From: Bacillus sp. 491mf
Lineage (GTDB): Bacteria; Bacillota; Bacilli; Bacillales; Bacillaceae_G
Direction of reading: 5' to 3'
DNA length: 43,557 nt
Assembly (NCBI RefSeq): GCF_900112415.1
Contig: NZ_FOLV01000032.1
Location: 1 to 43,557 of the forward strand
Position 1 is the stretch's first letter. Each line of letters opens with the position of its first letter. The translations under genes were made by a program, and so were the position numbers. Below are positions 32,205 through 42,138 of this stretch, one piece after another. The notes beneath the pieces were generated by a model that saw nothing but the letters and a program-made list of their open reading frames with translations, was not told the DNA's origin and did not search any database.

Positions 32205-32993
32205 ATGACAGTTTCAAGCAAAGCAGAATCAGTAATTGTACAATATGAAGGGCGCGTCGCGACGATTATGTTAAATCGTCCAGAAGTGCTAAATGCATTG
32301 GATGAGCAAACGTTAAAAGAACTACTACAAAAATTAAAAGAAGTAGCTGCAAGTTCTGTTCACGTTGTGGTGCTATGCGGAAACGGCCGTGGTTTTTCAG
32401 CGGGCGGCGATATTAAATCGATGTTAGCAAGCGGAGATGAAAGTGCGTTTGACGGCATTATGAATACTATTTCCGAAATTATTGTAGCGCTGTATACAAT
32501 GCCAAAGCTTGTGATTAGTGCGATTCATGGCCCTACAGCAGGGCTTGGACTTAGCATTGCCTTAACAGCTGATTACGTAATGGCTGATATTTCATCTATT
32601 ATTGCGATGAATTTCATTGGCATCGCTTTAATTCCAGATGGCGGCGGACATTTCTTCTTACAAAAACGCCTTGGCGAGCATATGGCAAAAGAAATCATTT
32701 GGGAAGGAAAGAAATTATCCGCAAGCGAAGCGCTTGAGATTGGTATGATTGATGAAGTAATCGGTGAGAATTTCCAAGATGCAGTGAAACAAAAAATTAG
32801 CGAATGGCTGCAAAAACCAATTGCTTCTATGATTCAAACGAAGCAAGTTTTGGCTGAATTAAACCGCCCTTCGTTAGAAAAAACGCTAGAGCTTGAAAAA
32901 CGTGGTCAATACGCAATGAGAAGAACAGCGGATCATCGTGAAGGAATTACCGCGTTTTTAGAGAAGCGTTCACCGGTGTTTAAAGGGGAATAA
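32205..32993 (+). CDS. Enoyl-CoA hydratase/isomerase family protein
   Basis: A 262-residue crotonase-fold protein. The first oxyanion-hole strand is GNGRGFSAGGDIKSML and the second is AIHGPTAGLGLSIALTADYVMAD. The catalytic region FIGIALIPDGGGHFFLQKRLG has Asp where classic hydratases have Glu (usually G-L-x-P-E/D-x-G), so the exact reaction (hydration, isomerisation) is open. It acts on CoA thioesters in fatty acid or amino acid breakdown. AAGGAGAGAG lies before the ATG. It is monocistronic and divergent from the O-antigen-ligase-like gene, with a good terminator after it. Confidence 0.88.
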   Translation: MTVSSKAESVIVQYEGRVATIMLNRPEVLNALDEQTLKELLQKLKEVAASSVHVVVLCGNGRGFSAGGDIKSMLASGDESAFDGIMNTISEIIVALYTMPKLVISAIHGPTAGLGLSIALTADYVMADISSIIAMNFIGIALIPDGGGHFFLQKRLGEHMAKEIIWEGKKLSASEALEIGMIDEVIGENFQDAVKQKISEWLQKPIASMIQTKQVLAELNRPSLEKTLELEKRGQYAMRRTADHREGITAFLEKRSPVFKGE

Positions 32994-33010
32994 AAGTTTT
33001 ATAAAAATAG

Positions 33011-33056
33011 AAAGTGTTAACACATTTTTTTGTATAATGGTGTTAGCACTTTTTTC
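33011..33056 (+). terminator. Terminator of the enoyl-CoA hydratase gene
   Basis: AAGTGTTAACAC pairs with GTGTTAGCACTT across a 16-nt loop, followed by TTTTTT. Confidence 0.88.
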
Positions 33057-33079
33057 TTGAATGATAGAAGGAGAAGTGG

Positions 33080-33415
33080 ATGAGTTTAAAACAAAAAAGA
33101 ATAAGCATAATCATAATCGTAGCATGGTTACTCGTATACGTGCTGTTACACCGCACACCAACCGCAGCAATTCGAACAGAAATGTTTCTATCTGGTAATC
33201 CAAAGGCAGCTATGCAAAGTGAGATTGAGAGAATGGAAGACCCATATGACGGTGTTGTGCCAGATCATCTCCGCGCTTTTTACGGTGTGCCAGAGAAAGA
33301 ATATGAAAATTATTTCTTTCCAGAAATAAGTCATATTTCATCTAGTATTTATATGTCGTCAGCTTGTGTAAAAAAACATTGGTTTTTATATTATGCAGAG
33401 TTAGGGTGTTTTTAA
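33080..33415 (+). CDS. Hypothetical protein with N-terminal membrane anchor
   Basis: The protein has 111 residues. A basic start (MSLKQKRIS) and one hydrophobic segment (IIIIVAWLLVYVLL) suggest a signal anchor with the rest outside. The outer part contains EDPYDGVVPDHLRAFYGVPEKEYENYFFPEI and ends in two Cys. GGAGAAG precedes the ATG. I do not recognise the family. The end after residue ~95 may be altered, because it runs into unrelated AT-rich sequence without a terminator. Confidence 0.6.
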   Translation: MSLKQKRISIIIIVAWLLVYVLLHRTPTAAIRTEMFLSGNPKAAMQSEIERMEDPYDGVVPDHLRAFYGVPEKEYENYFFPEISHISSSIYMSSACVKKHWFLYYAELGCF

Positions 33416-33450
33416 GTATATAAATCCATTTAAATGTTCCCACACATAAG

Positions 33451-33563
33451 TCGCTACTTGCTTCCTCTCTTTGTTTTAAATATTGCATATGGCAGAAAAA
33501 GGCACTAACCGCTGCGTGCATGGTCAGATGTTCTCGCTCGTCTAAAAAGAAAGAGCTTTTTAA
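33451..33563 (-). repeat. Dispersed ~95-bp repeat, copy H (reverse, long)
   Basis: It begins CGCTACTTGCTTCCTCTCTT and continues with TATGGCAGAAAAAGGCACTA, CCGCTGCGTGCATGGTCAG and CTCGTCTAAAAAG. Its outer left part (CTACTTGCTT...TTTGTTTTAA) is shared with the truncated copy at 43108-43140, so the full unit is about 110 bp. Confidence 0.8.
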
Positions 33564-33584
33564 TTTGTATTTGGAGGTGTCCTC

Positions 33585-33911
33585 ATGTCAGTTTATAATA
33601 AAATCGTCCGCGATCGTGTGCCAGAAATGATTTTAATGTCTGGTAAAACATATACGTCGAAAAAATTAAGTAAACAAGAGTACATAAAAGAATTATCGAA
33701 AATTGGAATAGAGGAAATGCGTGAGTTTGCATCTATGCAAGAACGTGAGCATGCAGTAGATTCATTAGCCGATGCATTAGAAGTGATTAAAGCATTGGCA
33801 AAAGCAGAAGGTGTAACGTTAGAAGATGTTGAGCGTGTTCGCCAGGAGAAAGAAGCGGAGCGCGGCGGATTTGAAAAAGGTGTGTATTTAGTAGAAGTGA
33901 GTGAAGAGTAG
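33585..33911 (+). CDS. MazG-like/phosphoribosyl-ATP pyrophosphohydrolase-like protein
   Basis: The protein has 108 residues and is all helical. The N-terminus YNKIVRDRVPEMI matches the house-cleaning nucleotide pyrophosphohydrolases annotated as phosphoribosyl-ATP pyrophosphohydrolase-like (Y-N-K-L-V-R-D-x-I-P). The metal-binding acidic pairs are probably in IGIEEMREFA and the SLADALEVIKALA helix (E-E-x-x-E...D-x-x-D/E). It likely hydrolyses a non-canonical nucleoside triphosphate to the monophosphate. It is not part of a histidine operon, which argues against a true HisE role. GGAGGTG precedes the ATG. Confidence 0.8.
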   Translation: MSVYNKIVRDRVPEMILMSGKTYTSKKLSKQEYIKELSKIGIEEMREFASMQEREHAVDSLADALEVIKALAKAEGVTLEDVERVRQEKEAERGGFEKGVYLVEVSEE

Positions 33912-33941
33912 AAGGCATCGCAGTATATGCGATGCCTTTTA
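33912..33941 (+). terminator. Terminator of the pyrophosphohydrolase gene
   Basis: GGCATCGC (33914-33921 region) pairs with GCGATGCC, followed by TTTTAT, where the bcr1-like element begins. Confidence 0.82.
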
Positions 33942-33942
33942 T

Positions 33943-34076
33943 CCTGCTATTCGTGGGCAGTAATACTCCCACCTCAAAATTTGGTGAAAGCATTATCCAG
34001 TTCCAGTGGCTAGAATGTTTGGTGGGAGATAAACTGCTGGCATGCGCCCAATAGTTGAATAACGACTACTTAATTA
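33943..34076 (+). repeat. bcr1-like element, degenerate second copy
   Basis: The left half (CTGCTATTCGTGGGCAGTAA, TACTCCCACCTCAAAATTT) and GGTGGGAGATAAACTGC match the element at 451-599. The right hairpin has been lost. TTTAT flanks it at 33938-33942 and again at 34077-34081. Confidence 0.72.
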
Positions 34077-34114
34077 TTTATTGTTTTTGGATGGTAGTTT
34101 AATAGGCGAATATA

Positions 34115-35113
34115 TTAACGAATTCTAGCCTTACGGAAGCCATCAAATACACTGATTGCTGCAAATAAAATAAAGATGAAAATTCCACCGCCAACTACCC
34201 ATGTTTCAAATTGATTAGCTGTTATGTTACATAAATTAGCCATATACGTAATATAATCTTTGGTTATCACATTCGGATTTATTACTATAACAGTGAATAC
34301 AATGGTGGAGATAAGCTGGAGTGCAGTATTACAAATTGCAATTCCTTTTGTCCATTGTCCTTGTATTAATTTATAGAGAGCTAATGCTACTTCGAAACAA
34401 ATTACAACAAGAACGATTGGCCAATATCCAAGTAAAACTTTCTGATTAAAAGTTAGGGTCACGAGTTCAAGTCCGTCTCTGCCGCGTTCATATATACCTA
34501 CAAGATGACTCGTATAAAAATAAAGAGTTGACCAAATCGCAGTCCACATTAAACTTCCAAATACTTCGCCTTTCGTAATCGCTTTTTTCTTAGGAATGTT
34601 AGGGGTATTCTTCAAATCATCAGGTGTCCATTTTTTAAAGCTTGCTGTTAATGGCTCTCCATCTTTTCCTTTATCTACTCTTTCTAAAATAGCAAACACA
34701 AGTGTTAGCCAAAAGAATACGTGGATCCCTACTTCAATGATGCCCCCTATTCCTTTTCCTATAAGACTAAAAACAGTATTTATAACCGCTTGGTCGCCGC
34801 CATAGCCAATAAAATGTTCGGCAATCACCGAGATTAACGAAATGACAGCGGCAATCGGTAAAATCATTTTTAGTAGCGTCACATATCCCTCAAAATAGTG
34901 TGGACCAATTAAGTGCATTGGCCAGTCTCGATAACCATTAGCCATTGTGACTGGATTCCCCAATTTTGCAAGAACTGCCTTTACATCTTCTTCACTATAA
35001 TCATCAGGCAGCATATCCTCAATGGTTGACCGTAACTCTAGCGCAATATCCTCACGATTTTTTTCAGGTAGCCTCCGAGTAACTTCTTGTATATAAATCT
35101 CAATCAGATTCAT
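34115..35113 (-). CDS. HAAS-domain multi-span membrane protein partnered with a PadR regulator
   Basis: The protein has 332 residues. A cytosolic N-terminal HAAS-type helical domain (about 1-75: YIQEVTRRLPEKNREDIALELRSTIEDML with EEDVKAVLAKLGNP) is followed by about six membrane helices. HAAS domains occur in proteins encoded directly after PadR regulators and are thought to sense or signal at the membrane. The gene starts 14 bp inside the end of the padR gene, so translation is coupled. The function of the membrane part is unknown; no ABC partner is next to it. Confidence 0.8.
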   Translation of the reverse strand: MNLIEIYIQEVTRRLPEKNREDIALELRSTIEDMLPDDYSEEDVKAVLAKLGNPVTMANGYRDWPMHLIGPHYFEGYVTLLKMILPIAAVISLISVIAEHFIGYGGDQAVINTVFSLIGKGIGGIIEVGIHVFFWLTLVFAILERVDKGKDGEPLTASFKKWTPDDLKNTPNIPKKKAITKGEVFGSLMWTAIWSTLYFYTSHLVGIYERGRDGLELVTLTFNQKVLLGYWPIVLVVICFEVALALYKLIQGQWTKGIAICNTALQLISTIVFTVIVINPNVITKDYITYMANLCNITANQFETWVVGGGIFIFILFAAISVFDGFRKARIR

Positions 35114-35447
35114 CGTCTTCCTCCTTTTTTAATAAGCTATAGAGCTCTTTCGAATTCTTAAGCCATTCCCTTTTTAACTGTAAAAAGATCTCTAACCCAT
35201 ATTCACTTAAAACATAAAACTTACGGGGTCTACTCTCAGATGTATCCCAACTACTCGTCACTAATTCCTGTTTCTCCAATCGGCGAAGCAATGGATATAA
35301 GGTACTTTGTTCAATGGTAATGCCCGATTCCTCCAATAACTGAACAAGTGAATATCCATACTGGGGTGTTCGTAATTGACTTAAAACGGCTAATGTCAAC
35401 GTTCCCCTCCTAAGCTCAGTCGTTAATGAATTCAATAAAGTACTCAT
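35100..35447 (-). CDS. PadR-family transcriptional regulator (pair 1)
   Basis: The protein has 115 residues with a winged helix-turn-helix at the N-terminus: TLTLAVLSQLRTPQYGYSLVQLLEE, then TLYPLLRRLEKQELV, the conserved PadR recognition-helix region, and a C-terminal dimerising helix. Such regulators usually repress their own operon and respond to a small molecule or membrane stress. Two related 19-bp sites lie 20-70 bp upstream and are likely its operators. It heads a two-gene operon with the HAAS membrane protein. Confidence 0.9.
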   Translation of the reverse strand: MSTLLNSLTTELRRGTLTLAVLSQLRTPQYGYSLVQLLEESGITIEQSTLYPLLRRLEKQELVTSSWDTSESRPRKFYVLSEYGLEIFLQLKREWLKNSKELYSLLKKEEDDESD

Positions 35448-35468
35448 TTACCCACCTCCCTTTTTATT

Positions 35469-35515
35469 TACTATATGTCATACAGTATATAATTCATGCT
35501 ATGCATCATACAGTA
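35469..35515 (-). promoter_or_regulatory. Two-site putative PadR operator
   Basis: TACTATATGTCATACAGTA (35469-35487) is a dyad (TACT-TATG-CATA-AGTA). A close variant, TGCTATGCATCATACAGTA, lies 28 bp on (35497-35515). Both lie directly upstream of the padR gene. Confidence 0.6.
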
Positions 35516-35653
35516 TTTTTGTTACAACATTATTTGACATGAAATTTGATTCATCTTTTTTTTAAGTTTACAATGGGAGTTCCGTTTTATTTCTATTTCG
35601 TCATTTTTCTATTATACTGAATATTAGAACGATAAAAGAGAGGGGAAAAGCAT

Positions 35654-36703
35654 ATGGTACATAACGTAAAAGACACAATGGAGCTAATTAAACAACTTGT
35701 TTCAATTCCAAGTCCATCTGGAAATACGAACACAATTATTCGTTTTATTGAGGACTACGTAAAAGAGTGGAATGTAGAAACGAAGCGCAACAATAAAGGC
35801 GGCCTAATTATAACGGTGAAAGGGGAAGACGATACGAAACAACGTCTCCTTACTGCTCACGTTGATACATTAGGCGCAATGGTAAAAGAAATGAAAGCGG
35901 ACGGACGCCTACGATTATCTATGATTGGCGGATTTCGCTGGAATGCGGTAGAAGGAGAATATTGCGAAATCGAAACAGCATGTGGTAAAACGTATACTGG
36001 TACAATTTTAATCCATCAAACGTCTGTCCACGTATACAAAAATGCTGGAGAAGCAAAACGTGACGAACAAAATATTGAAATTCGTATCGATGAGCGTGTC
36101 TCTTCACCAGAAGAAGTACGCGAACTTGGCATTGAAGTAGGGGATTTCGTATCATTTGATCCGCGCGTTCAAATGACAGACAGCGGCTACATTAAATCGC
36201 GCCACTTAGATGACAAAGCAAGCGTAGCGATCTTACTGCAATTGATTAAAAGATTACAAGACGAAAATACGAAACTACCATATACAACTCATTTCTTAAT
36301 CTCTAATAATGAAGAAATCGGTTATGGCGGTAACTCTAATATTCCAGAAGAAACAGTAGAATACTTAGCGGTTGATATGGGTGCACTTGGCGATGGTCAA
36401 GCATCAGATGAATACACTGTATCGATCTGTGCGAAAGACTCGAGCGGTCCATACCATTATGCAATGCGCAAACATTTAGTAGAACTTGCGAAAACAAATA
36501 ATATCGAATATAAAGTGGATATCTATCCATTCTACGGATCTGACGCATCAGCAGCAATCCGCGCCGGAGTAGATGTGAAGCATGGATTAATTGGTCCTGG
36601 TATTGATGCTTCTCATGCTTATGAGCGTACACATGAGACATCGATTGCGCATACAGAGGCGCTTATTTATGCGTATGTACAATCACAGTTAGTAGGAGAA
36701 TAA
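35654..36703 (+). CDS. M42-family metalloaminopeptidase (YhfE-like)
   Basis: The protein has 349 residues, like B. subtilis YhfE. The dinuclear zinc ligands of the M42 family are all visible: His in TAHVDTLGAMV, Asp in SRHLDDKASVAI, the Glu pair in SNNEEIGYGGNS (catalytic base and ligand), Asp in AVDMGALGDG and His in GIDASHAYERTH. Proteins of this family are cytosolic, often dodecameric aminopeptidases (glutamyl aminopeptidase or deblocking type), although some are labelled endoglucanase. GAGGGG lies seven bases before the ATG. It is monocistronic with a clear terminator. Confidence 0.9.
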   Translation: MVHNVKDTMELIKQLVSIPSPSGNTNTIIRFIEDYVKEWNVETKRNNKGGLIITVKGEDDTKQRLLTAHVDTLGAMVKEMKADGRLRLSMIGGFRWNAVEGEYCEIETACGKTYTGTILIHQTSVHVYKNAGEAKRDEQNIEIRIDERVSSPEEVRELGIEVGDFVSFDPRVQMTDSGYIKSRHLDDKASVAILLQLIKRLQDENTKLPYTTHFLISNNEEIGYGGNSNIPEETVEYLAVDMGALGDGQASDEYTVSICAKDSSGPYHYAMRKHLVELAKTNNIEYKVDIYPFYGSDASAAIRAGVDVKHGLIGPGIDASHAYERTHETSIAHTEALIYAYVQSQLVGE

Positions 36704-36713
36704 GGAATAAAGG

Positions 36714-36749
36714 AAAGAGCTGATCTGAGTGAGGATTGGCTCTTTTTTT
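36714..36749 (+). terminator. Terminator of the M42 peptidase gene
   Basis: AAAGAGCTGATC pairs with GATTGGCTCTTT across a short loop, followed by TTTTT. Confidence 0.88.
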
Positions 36750-36755
36750 GTATAA

Positions 36756-36808
36756 GGGGTCCTGCCGCATGCCTATCAACCTAACGAAATTAAATACCCC
36801 AAAAACGA
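36756..36808. repeat. Short dispersed repeat GGGGTCCTGCCGC..., copy 1
   Basis: GGGGTCCTGCCGC, then TCAACCTAA seven bases on, then a TACCCC-AAAAAC block. The same three blocks in the same order recur at 38363-38410. Each copy lies a short distance upstream of a regulator gene. The rest of the 36810-37041 gap is very AT-rich, with no gene seen. Confidence 0.6.
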
Positions 36809-37041
36809 AAATTTTATCTCTTTTTAGTTGTCTATGGGAATCTAGTTCATTTGTTGTTTTAGAAAATAATAAATTTCTTAGCATGGTGGCGATGTACCGG
36901 TACTCTTTTATAAAATTTAAATTCAAAATATATATAGGATTTCTTTTAATTTATATAAAAATTTTTATCTTTTGTATAATTAAACTTTACTTTTTTATAA
37001 AATAAGTTTAATATAGGTGTTAGGAAAGGAAGGTGTTAACT

Positions 37042-37278
37042 ATGAAGGAAAAACATGGAGACTCTATAACGAATAAAGTGTATGAATATAGAGTATTAAA
37101 AAGAATGTCACAAAAAGATTTAGCTGATGCTGTTGGAGTTTCTAAACAAACGATATTTGTTATGGAAAAGAACAATTATTCTCCTTCACTGGTGTTAGCA
37201 TATCGAATAGCAAATTATTTTGAAGTTGATATAAACGAAATATTCTCTTATGTAGGAAAGGAAGATAATAATGATTGA
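37042..37278 (+). CDS. Small XRE/Cro-CI-type HTH regulator
   Basis: The protein has 78 residues from the ATG at 37042 (GGAAGG eight bases upstream). It is almost entirely one helix-turn-helix domain: [47 protein letters not shown]. The V-S-K-Q-T-I recognition helix and short length are typical of regulators paired with a small membrane protein. It overlaps the next gene by eight bases, so the two are translationally coupled. It probably controls its own operon. No palindrome strong enough to call was found upstream. Confidence 0.88.
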   Translation: MKEKHGDSITNKVYEYRVLKRMSQKDLADAVGVSKQTIFVMEKNNYSPSLVLAYRIANYFEVDINEIFSYVGKEDNND

Positions 37279-37600
37279 TCTATTAAACAAATGGATGTTA
37301 GAAAGCACAAACAATTTCAATATCGTTGTAGGATTTACTGCAGTTCTATTTTTGGGTTCATTAATTGCACTTTTCATTATCAGCAAAAAATTTGGTCAAC
37401 CAGATGAAAGAACAAATGGTATTTATCTTAAAATTATTTCTCGTATGTTTTCTACTCAAATTATAATGAATGCTATATTTATTTCTTTAGTTGGTAAAGA
37501 TATTGAAAATTTCCGTCAAATCTTCATATTATTTGAAGCCGTTGTATTCTTCGTTGGAGCTATTTATTCGTTTAAATTATATAGACAGGAATTTAAATAA
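37271..37600 (+). CDS. Membrane protein partnered with the XRE regulator (DUF2178-like)
   Basis: The protein has 109 residues with about three or four membrane segments (18-38, 55-73, 82-102). The cytosolic-side motif [15 protein letters not shown] recalls the K-x-D-E-R-x-x-x-I block of DUF2178-type proteins, which are commonly encoded after small XRE regulators. It starts inside the last codons of the regulator gene (GGAAAGGAAG upstream). It may sequester or signal to the regulator; this is inferred from gene pairing. Confidence 0.72.
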   Translation: MIDLLNKWMLESTNNFNIVVGFTAVLFLGSLIALFIISKKFGQPDERTNGIYLKIISRMFSTQIIMNAIFISLVGKDIENFRQIFILFEAVVFFVGAIYSFKLYRQEFK

Positions 37601-37622
37601 TTCACTTGCAAGAAACAATAGA

Positions 37623-37658
37623 AAAACAGTAGTGATTTTATGCACTACTGTTTTTTTT
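37623..37658 (+). terminator. Terminator of the XRE-membrane protein operon
   Basis: AAACAGTAGTG pairs with CACTACTGTTT around an 8-nt loop, in a run of eight T. Confidence 0.92.
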
Positions 37659-37848
37659 ATTGCCCCTTTTTGAAAGTAAACTTTTAAATATAAATTTACA
37701 TTCATAAAAATAATTAATCGTATTCAAAACTGTAAATACTAAAAAGCAAACAAAGAAAACCTATTTGTAATAAAAAGCCTAGTAAAAATGCATTATGTAT
37801 ATTAAAATATCCATATATTGTCAATGTATGGAATATAAGGGGCTTTTA

Positions 37849-37923
37849 ATGAATAAGAAAAAAATAGGTTTATTAATTTTAGTAATCATTATTCTTTGGT
37901 TTGTATTTCCTCTTTCACCTTAA
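37849..37923 (+). CDS. 24-residue hydrophobic membrane peptide
   Basis: The peptide is MNKKKIGLLILVIIILWFVF followed by PLSP and a stop. It has a basic start and a single membrane span. AAGGGG lies seven bases before the ATG, a good site. The shape is that of the tiny membrane proteins common in Bacillus, some of which act in sporulation. There is no terminator directly after it and no recognised homologue. Confidence 0.5.
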   Translation: MNKKKIGLLILVIIILWFVFPLSP

Positions 37924-38057
37924 TTTAATGTTTTTTAAACCATTAATATCAAAGGTTATTTATATAGGAAGTAAAATTTTGGTTTTTTCTTTAATTTGTA
38001 AATTTGATATATTATTATTTTTATAGATAAATATAAGCAAGAATGTGGTGATATTAA

Positions 38058-38156
38058 ATGTCACGAAGGGAATTTCATCCTGTATTACATATACTTTTGA
38101 TGGTTGGTGCTGTTATTATAGTAGCTTTGACTTTTTTTCAGATGAATCTATTATGA
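38058..38156 (+). CDS. 32-residue hydrophobic peptide, coupled to or split from the next frame
   Basis: The ATG at 38058 follows GTGGTGAT and starts MSRREFHPVLHILLMVGAVI, with one membrane span, stopping at 38156. The next hydrophobic frame begins in the ATGA overlap at 38153. Together they would make a ~62-residue two-span protein, so this may be one gene broken by a frameshift or two coupled peptides. Confidence 0.45.
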   Translation: MSRREFHPVLHILLMVGAVIIVALTFFQMNLL

Positions 38157-38242
38157 TGAAATGGCTTCAGAGAATTTGTTGGACCACTATATTTATTGGG
38201 AACTTGTTGTTTTATTTTCATAAAAGTCGTATGAATAACTAA
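38153..38242 (+). CDS. 29-residue hydrophobic peptide overlapping the previous frame by ATGA
   Basis: The frame begins MMKWLQRICWTTIFIGNLLF and ends in KSRMNN, giving one membrane span with a basic tail. It has no ribosome site of its own and would depend on translation of the preceding frame, or it is the second half of a frameshifted gene. Confidence 0.4.
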   Translation: MMKWLQRICWTTIFIGNLLFYFHKSRMNN

Positions 38243-38271
38243 TAGGGTTCACCATACATTACTATCAACAG

Positions 38272-38340
38272 AAATACCCAAAAACAAGAAAATTGTACAT
38301 TTTCACCAGGAGATGTCAATTTTTTTATTTTGGGGTATTT
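38272..38340. repeat. 69-bp inverted-repeat element
   Basis: The ends are AAATACCCAAAAA (38272-38284) and TTTTGGGGTATTT (38328-38340), complementary except for one base. A single end-like sequence, AAATACCCCAAAAAC, is found near 36797. It could be a miniature element or a hairpin after the small membrane frames. Confidence 0.5.
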
Positions 38341-38362
38341 GCTTTTCTTAGTTTGATGGCAT

Positions 38363-38410
38363 GGGGTCCTGCCGCCGATCAACCTAAGATAGGTACACAT
38401 ACCCAAGGCG
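38363..38410. repeat. Short dispersed repeat GGGGTCCTGCCGC..., copy 2
   Basis: GGGGTCCTGCCGC, TCAACCTAA and a TACCCA block in the same order as copy 1 at 36756-36808. It lies 55-145 bp upstream of the second padR gene. Confidence 0.6.
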
Positions 38411-38465
38411 ATTAAAATAAAGCTTTCATGAAATTAGGTTACTAAAAGTGTCTTTATGTTGTTTT

Positions 38466-38479
38466 ACGACATATGTCGT
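38466..38479. promoter_or_regulatory. Perfect 14-bp palindrome, putative PadR operator
   Basis: ACGACATATGTCGT is a perfect palindrome 29 bp before the padR start. Partial half-sites (ACGATGTATGT) lie directly downstream. It contains the ATGT-type half-sites used by PadR proteins. Confidence 0.6.
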
Positions 38480-38507
38480 GTTACGATGTATGTTAGGGGG
38501 TGGAAAA

Positions 38508-38837
38508 ATGGATAAAGAGATGATGAAAGGAAGTATTGATATACTTGTACTTTCTATAATTTCTCACGATGATACTTACGGTTATGAAATTATTCAAAAA
38601 CTTAAAGAACAAAGTAACGATGTTTACCATATGAGTCAAGGTACACTATACCCAGCACTCAAACGAATGGAACAAAAGAATTTGATTGAATCTTACTGGG
38701 GAGAATCAGAAACAGGACAAAAAAGAAAATTTTACCGTATTACTATAGCTGGCAAGGAAGAACTAGAGAAGAAGCTGAATTATTGGGAGCAAATTACTGC
38801 GCTTATTCAAGCTTGCAGGAAGGGAGAATTTGCATGA
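38508..38837 (+). CDS. PadR-family transcriptional regulator (pair 2)
   Basis: The protein has 109 residues from the ATG at 38508 with GGGGGTGG just upstream; the longer frame runs through the operator. The winged HTH comprises MMKGSIDILVLSIIS, GYEIIQKLKEQ and MSQGTLYPALKRMEQKNLI, typical of the short PadR subfamily. The C-terminal helix (KEELEKKLNYWEQITALI) dimerises. It overlaps the HAAS gene by ATGA. It likely represses the two-gene operon through the palindrome at 38466-38479. Confidence 0.9.
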   Translation: MDKEMMKGSIDILVLSIISHDDTYGYEIIQKLKEQSNDVYHMSQGTLYPALKRMEQKNLIESYWGESETGQKRKFYRITIAGKEELEKKLNYWEQITALIQACRKGEFA

Positions 38838-39559
38838 AAGAATTTGAAAATTACATAGAACGTATTGTAAAAAAAACTGCTCTAGATAAGGCGGCTCGTG
38901 AAGAACTATCTTTAGAATTGCTCGATCACCTCAATAGTTTAAAAGAAGAATATATTAAAAAAGGGATGTCTGCAAAACAGGCAAAACAATTAGCCATACA
39001 ACATTTTGGAGAACCAAATTTTATTGGCGGAGAACTTCAAAAATCTATTTTTCCATATGAAAAGTTCATAAAGCGTTTTGCATGGTCTTTATTTGTTCCT
39101 TATATATTATTCTTTATTTGGTATGAGTACTTAGGAAATAGCGCTGGTCGTGAGTGGTTTCTTGGGATTATTGAGCAATTTTCAAGAAATCATGATGTGA
39201 TGTGGTTGCTTCGCACTTTTGTTGATATTACACCTTTCTATACCCTTTTTCTGTATAACATACCTGGCTTTTGGATAGCTCATGCAGTTAAACCCATTAT
39301 CTTAATGATTCCATTGGGATTTTTAATTCCGATTTTATTTCATAGGTTCCGTTCTTTTAAAGCAGCTTTTATGCTCTTTATTAAATTAACTTTAAGCATT
39401 GAGTTGTTGTATATTGTCATGCTAGTAGGTACTTTTAGCACTACTGGTCTTATTTTAGATTTGGTTGGCCTCTTAGTTGGGTTTATGGGGTGGAAATTAC
39501 TACAGAGGCTGCAAGTTAAGAAATTCATTAAACCATCTAATCCGAACTATGTGAAGTGA
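38834..39559 (+). CDS. HAAS-domain membrane protein partnered with PadR (pair 2)
   Basis: The protein has 241 residues from the ATG at 38834 (GGAAGGGAG upstream). The cytosolic HAAS domain is at the N-terminus (AAREELSLELLDHLNSLKEEYIKKG and AKQAKQLAIQHFGEP), with about four or five membrane helices after residue 75. The C-terminus is basic. It is analogous to the protein at 34115-35113 but only the HAAS part looks related. The overlap with padR and the shared operator indicate a closed sensing circuit; the signal is unknown. Confidence 0.82.
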   Translation: MKEFENYIERIVKKTALDKAAREELSLELLDHLNSLKEEYIKKGMSAKQAKQLAIQHFGEPNFIGGELQKSIFPYEKFIKRFAWSLFVPYILFFIWYEYLGNSAGREWFLGIIEQFSRNHDVMWLLRTFVDITPFYTLFLYNIPGFWIAHAVKPIILMIPLGFLIPILFHRFRSFKAAFMLFIKLTLSIELLYIVMLVGTFSTTGLILDLVGLLVGFMGWKLLQRLQVKKFIKPSNPNYVK

Positions 39560-39670
39560 GAAGTTTATTGTAATTCATTCACAAAAGATCTTGAGTCTAA
39601 ATAAAAAATATACAGGAATTTTTTTGTCTTATTATTATTCAGGTGGTAATTTAGACTATTCCTTATATGT

Positions 39671-39721
39671 AAAAAAGCGCTATTCTTTTGTTAAGCACAT
39701 ACACGAAAGAATAGCGTTTTT
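39671..39721. terminator. Terminator after the second PadR-HAAS operon
   Basis: CGCTATTCTTT (39678-39688) pairs with AAAGAATAGCG (39706-39716), flanked by A6 and T5 runs. Confidence 0.88.
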
Positions 39722-39740
39722 GAGATTAATATAAAATTCA

Positions 39741-41849
<2,109 letters not shown>

Positions 41850-41929
41850 ATCGTATAACCAATATATCTCCATGGATTGCTCTTGTTTTGCCAGCTAAGC
41901 TGAGCACTCTTAAAGTGTTTTTGAAACAA

Positions 41930-41979
41930 GCAAAGGCTTCCTCGATTTCAGCGAGGGAACCTTTGCTATTTTTTTGTAA
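41930..41979 (+). terminator. Terminator of the amylase gene
   Basis: GCAAAGGCTTCCTCG pairs with CGAGGGAACCTTTGC (mismatches in the middle), followed by a T-rich run (TATTTTTTT). The remaining gap to 42138 holds no other feature I can support. Confidence 0.85.
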
Positions 41980-42138
41980 AGGAATTTTCCATTTTTTCAG
42001 ATAGAATTTCACCTTTGTAAGTATATAAATATGCAATTTTACATATGTTCCTGAATTTATCTACATCTTTAAAACTTAATGTTAAGATTATGCAGGAAGG
42101 TAGCGTAATCATTTTTGAAAATAAGGAGGAGTTCAGAT

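Noticed and set aside
36336-36641. 101-residue minus-strand ORF inside the M42 peptidase gene
   Set aside because: His/Leu-rich antisense frame of a clearly recognised gene, no translation signals.
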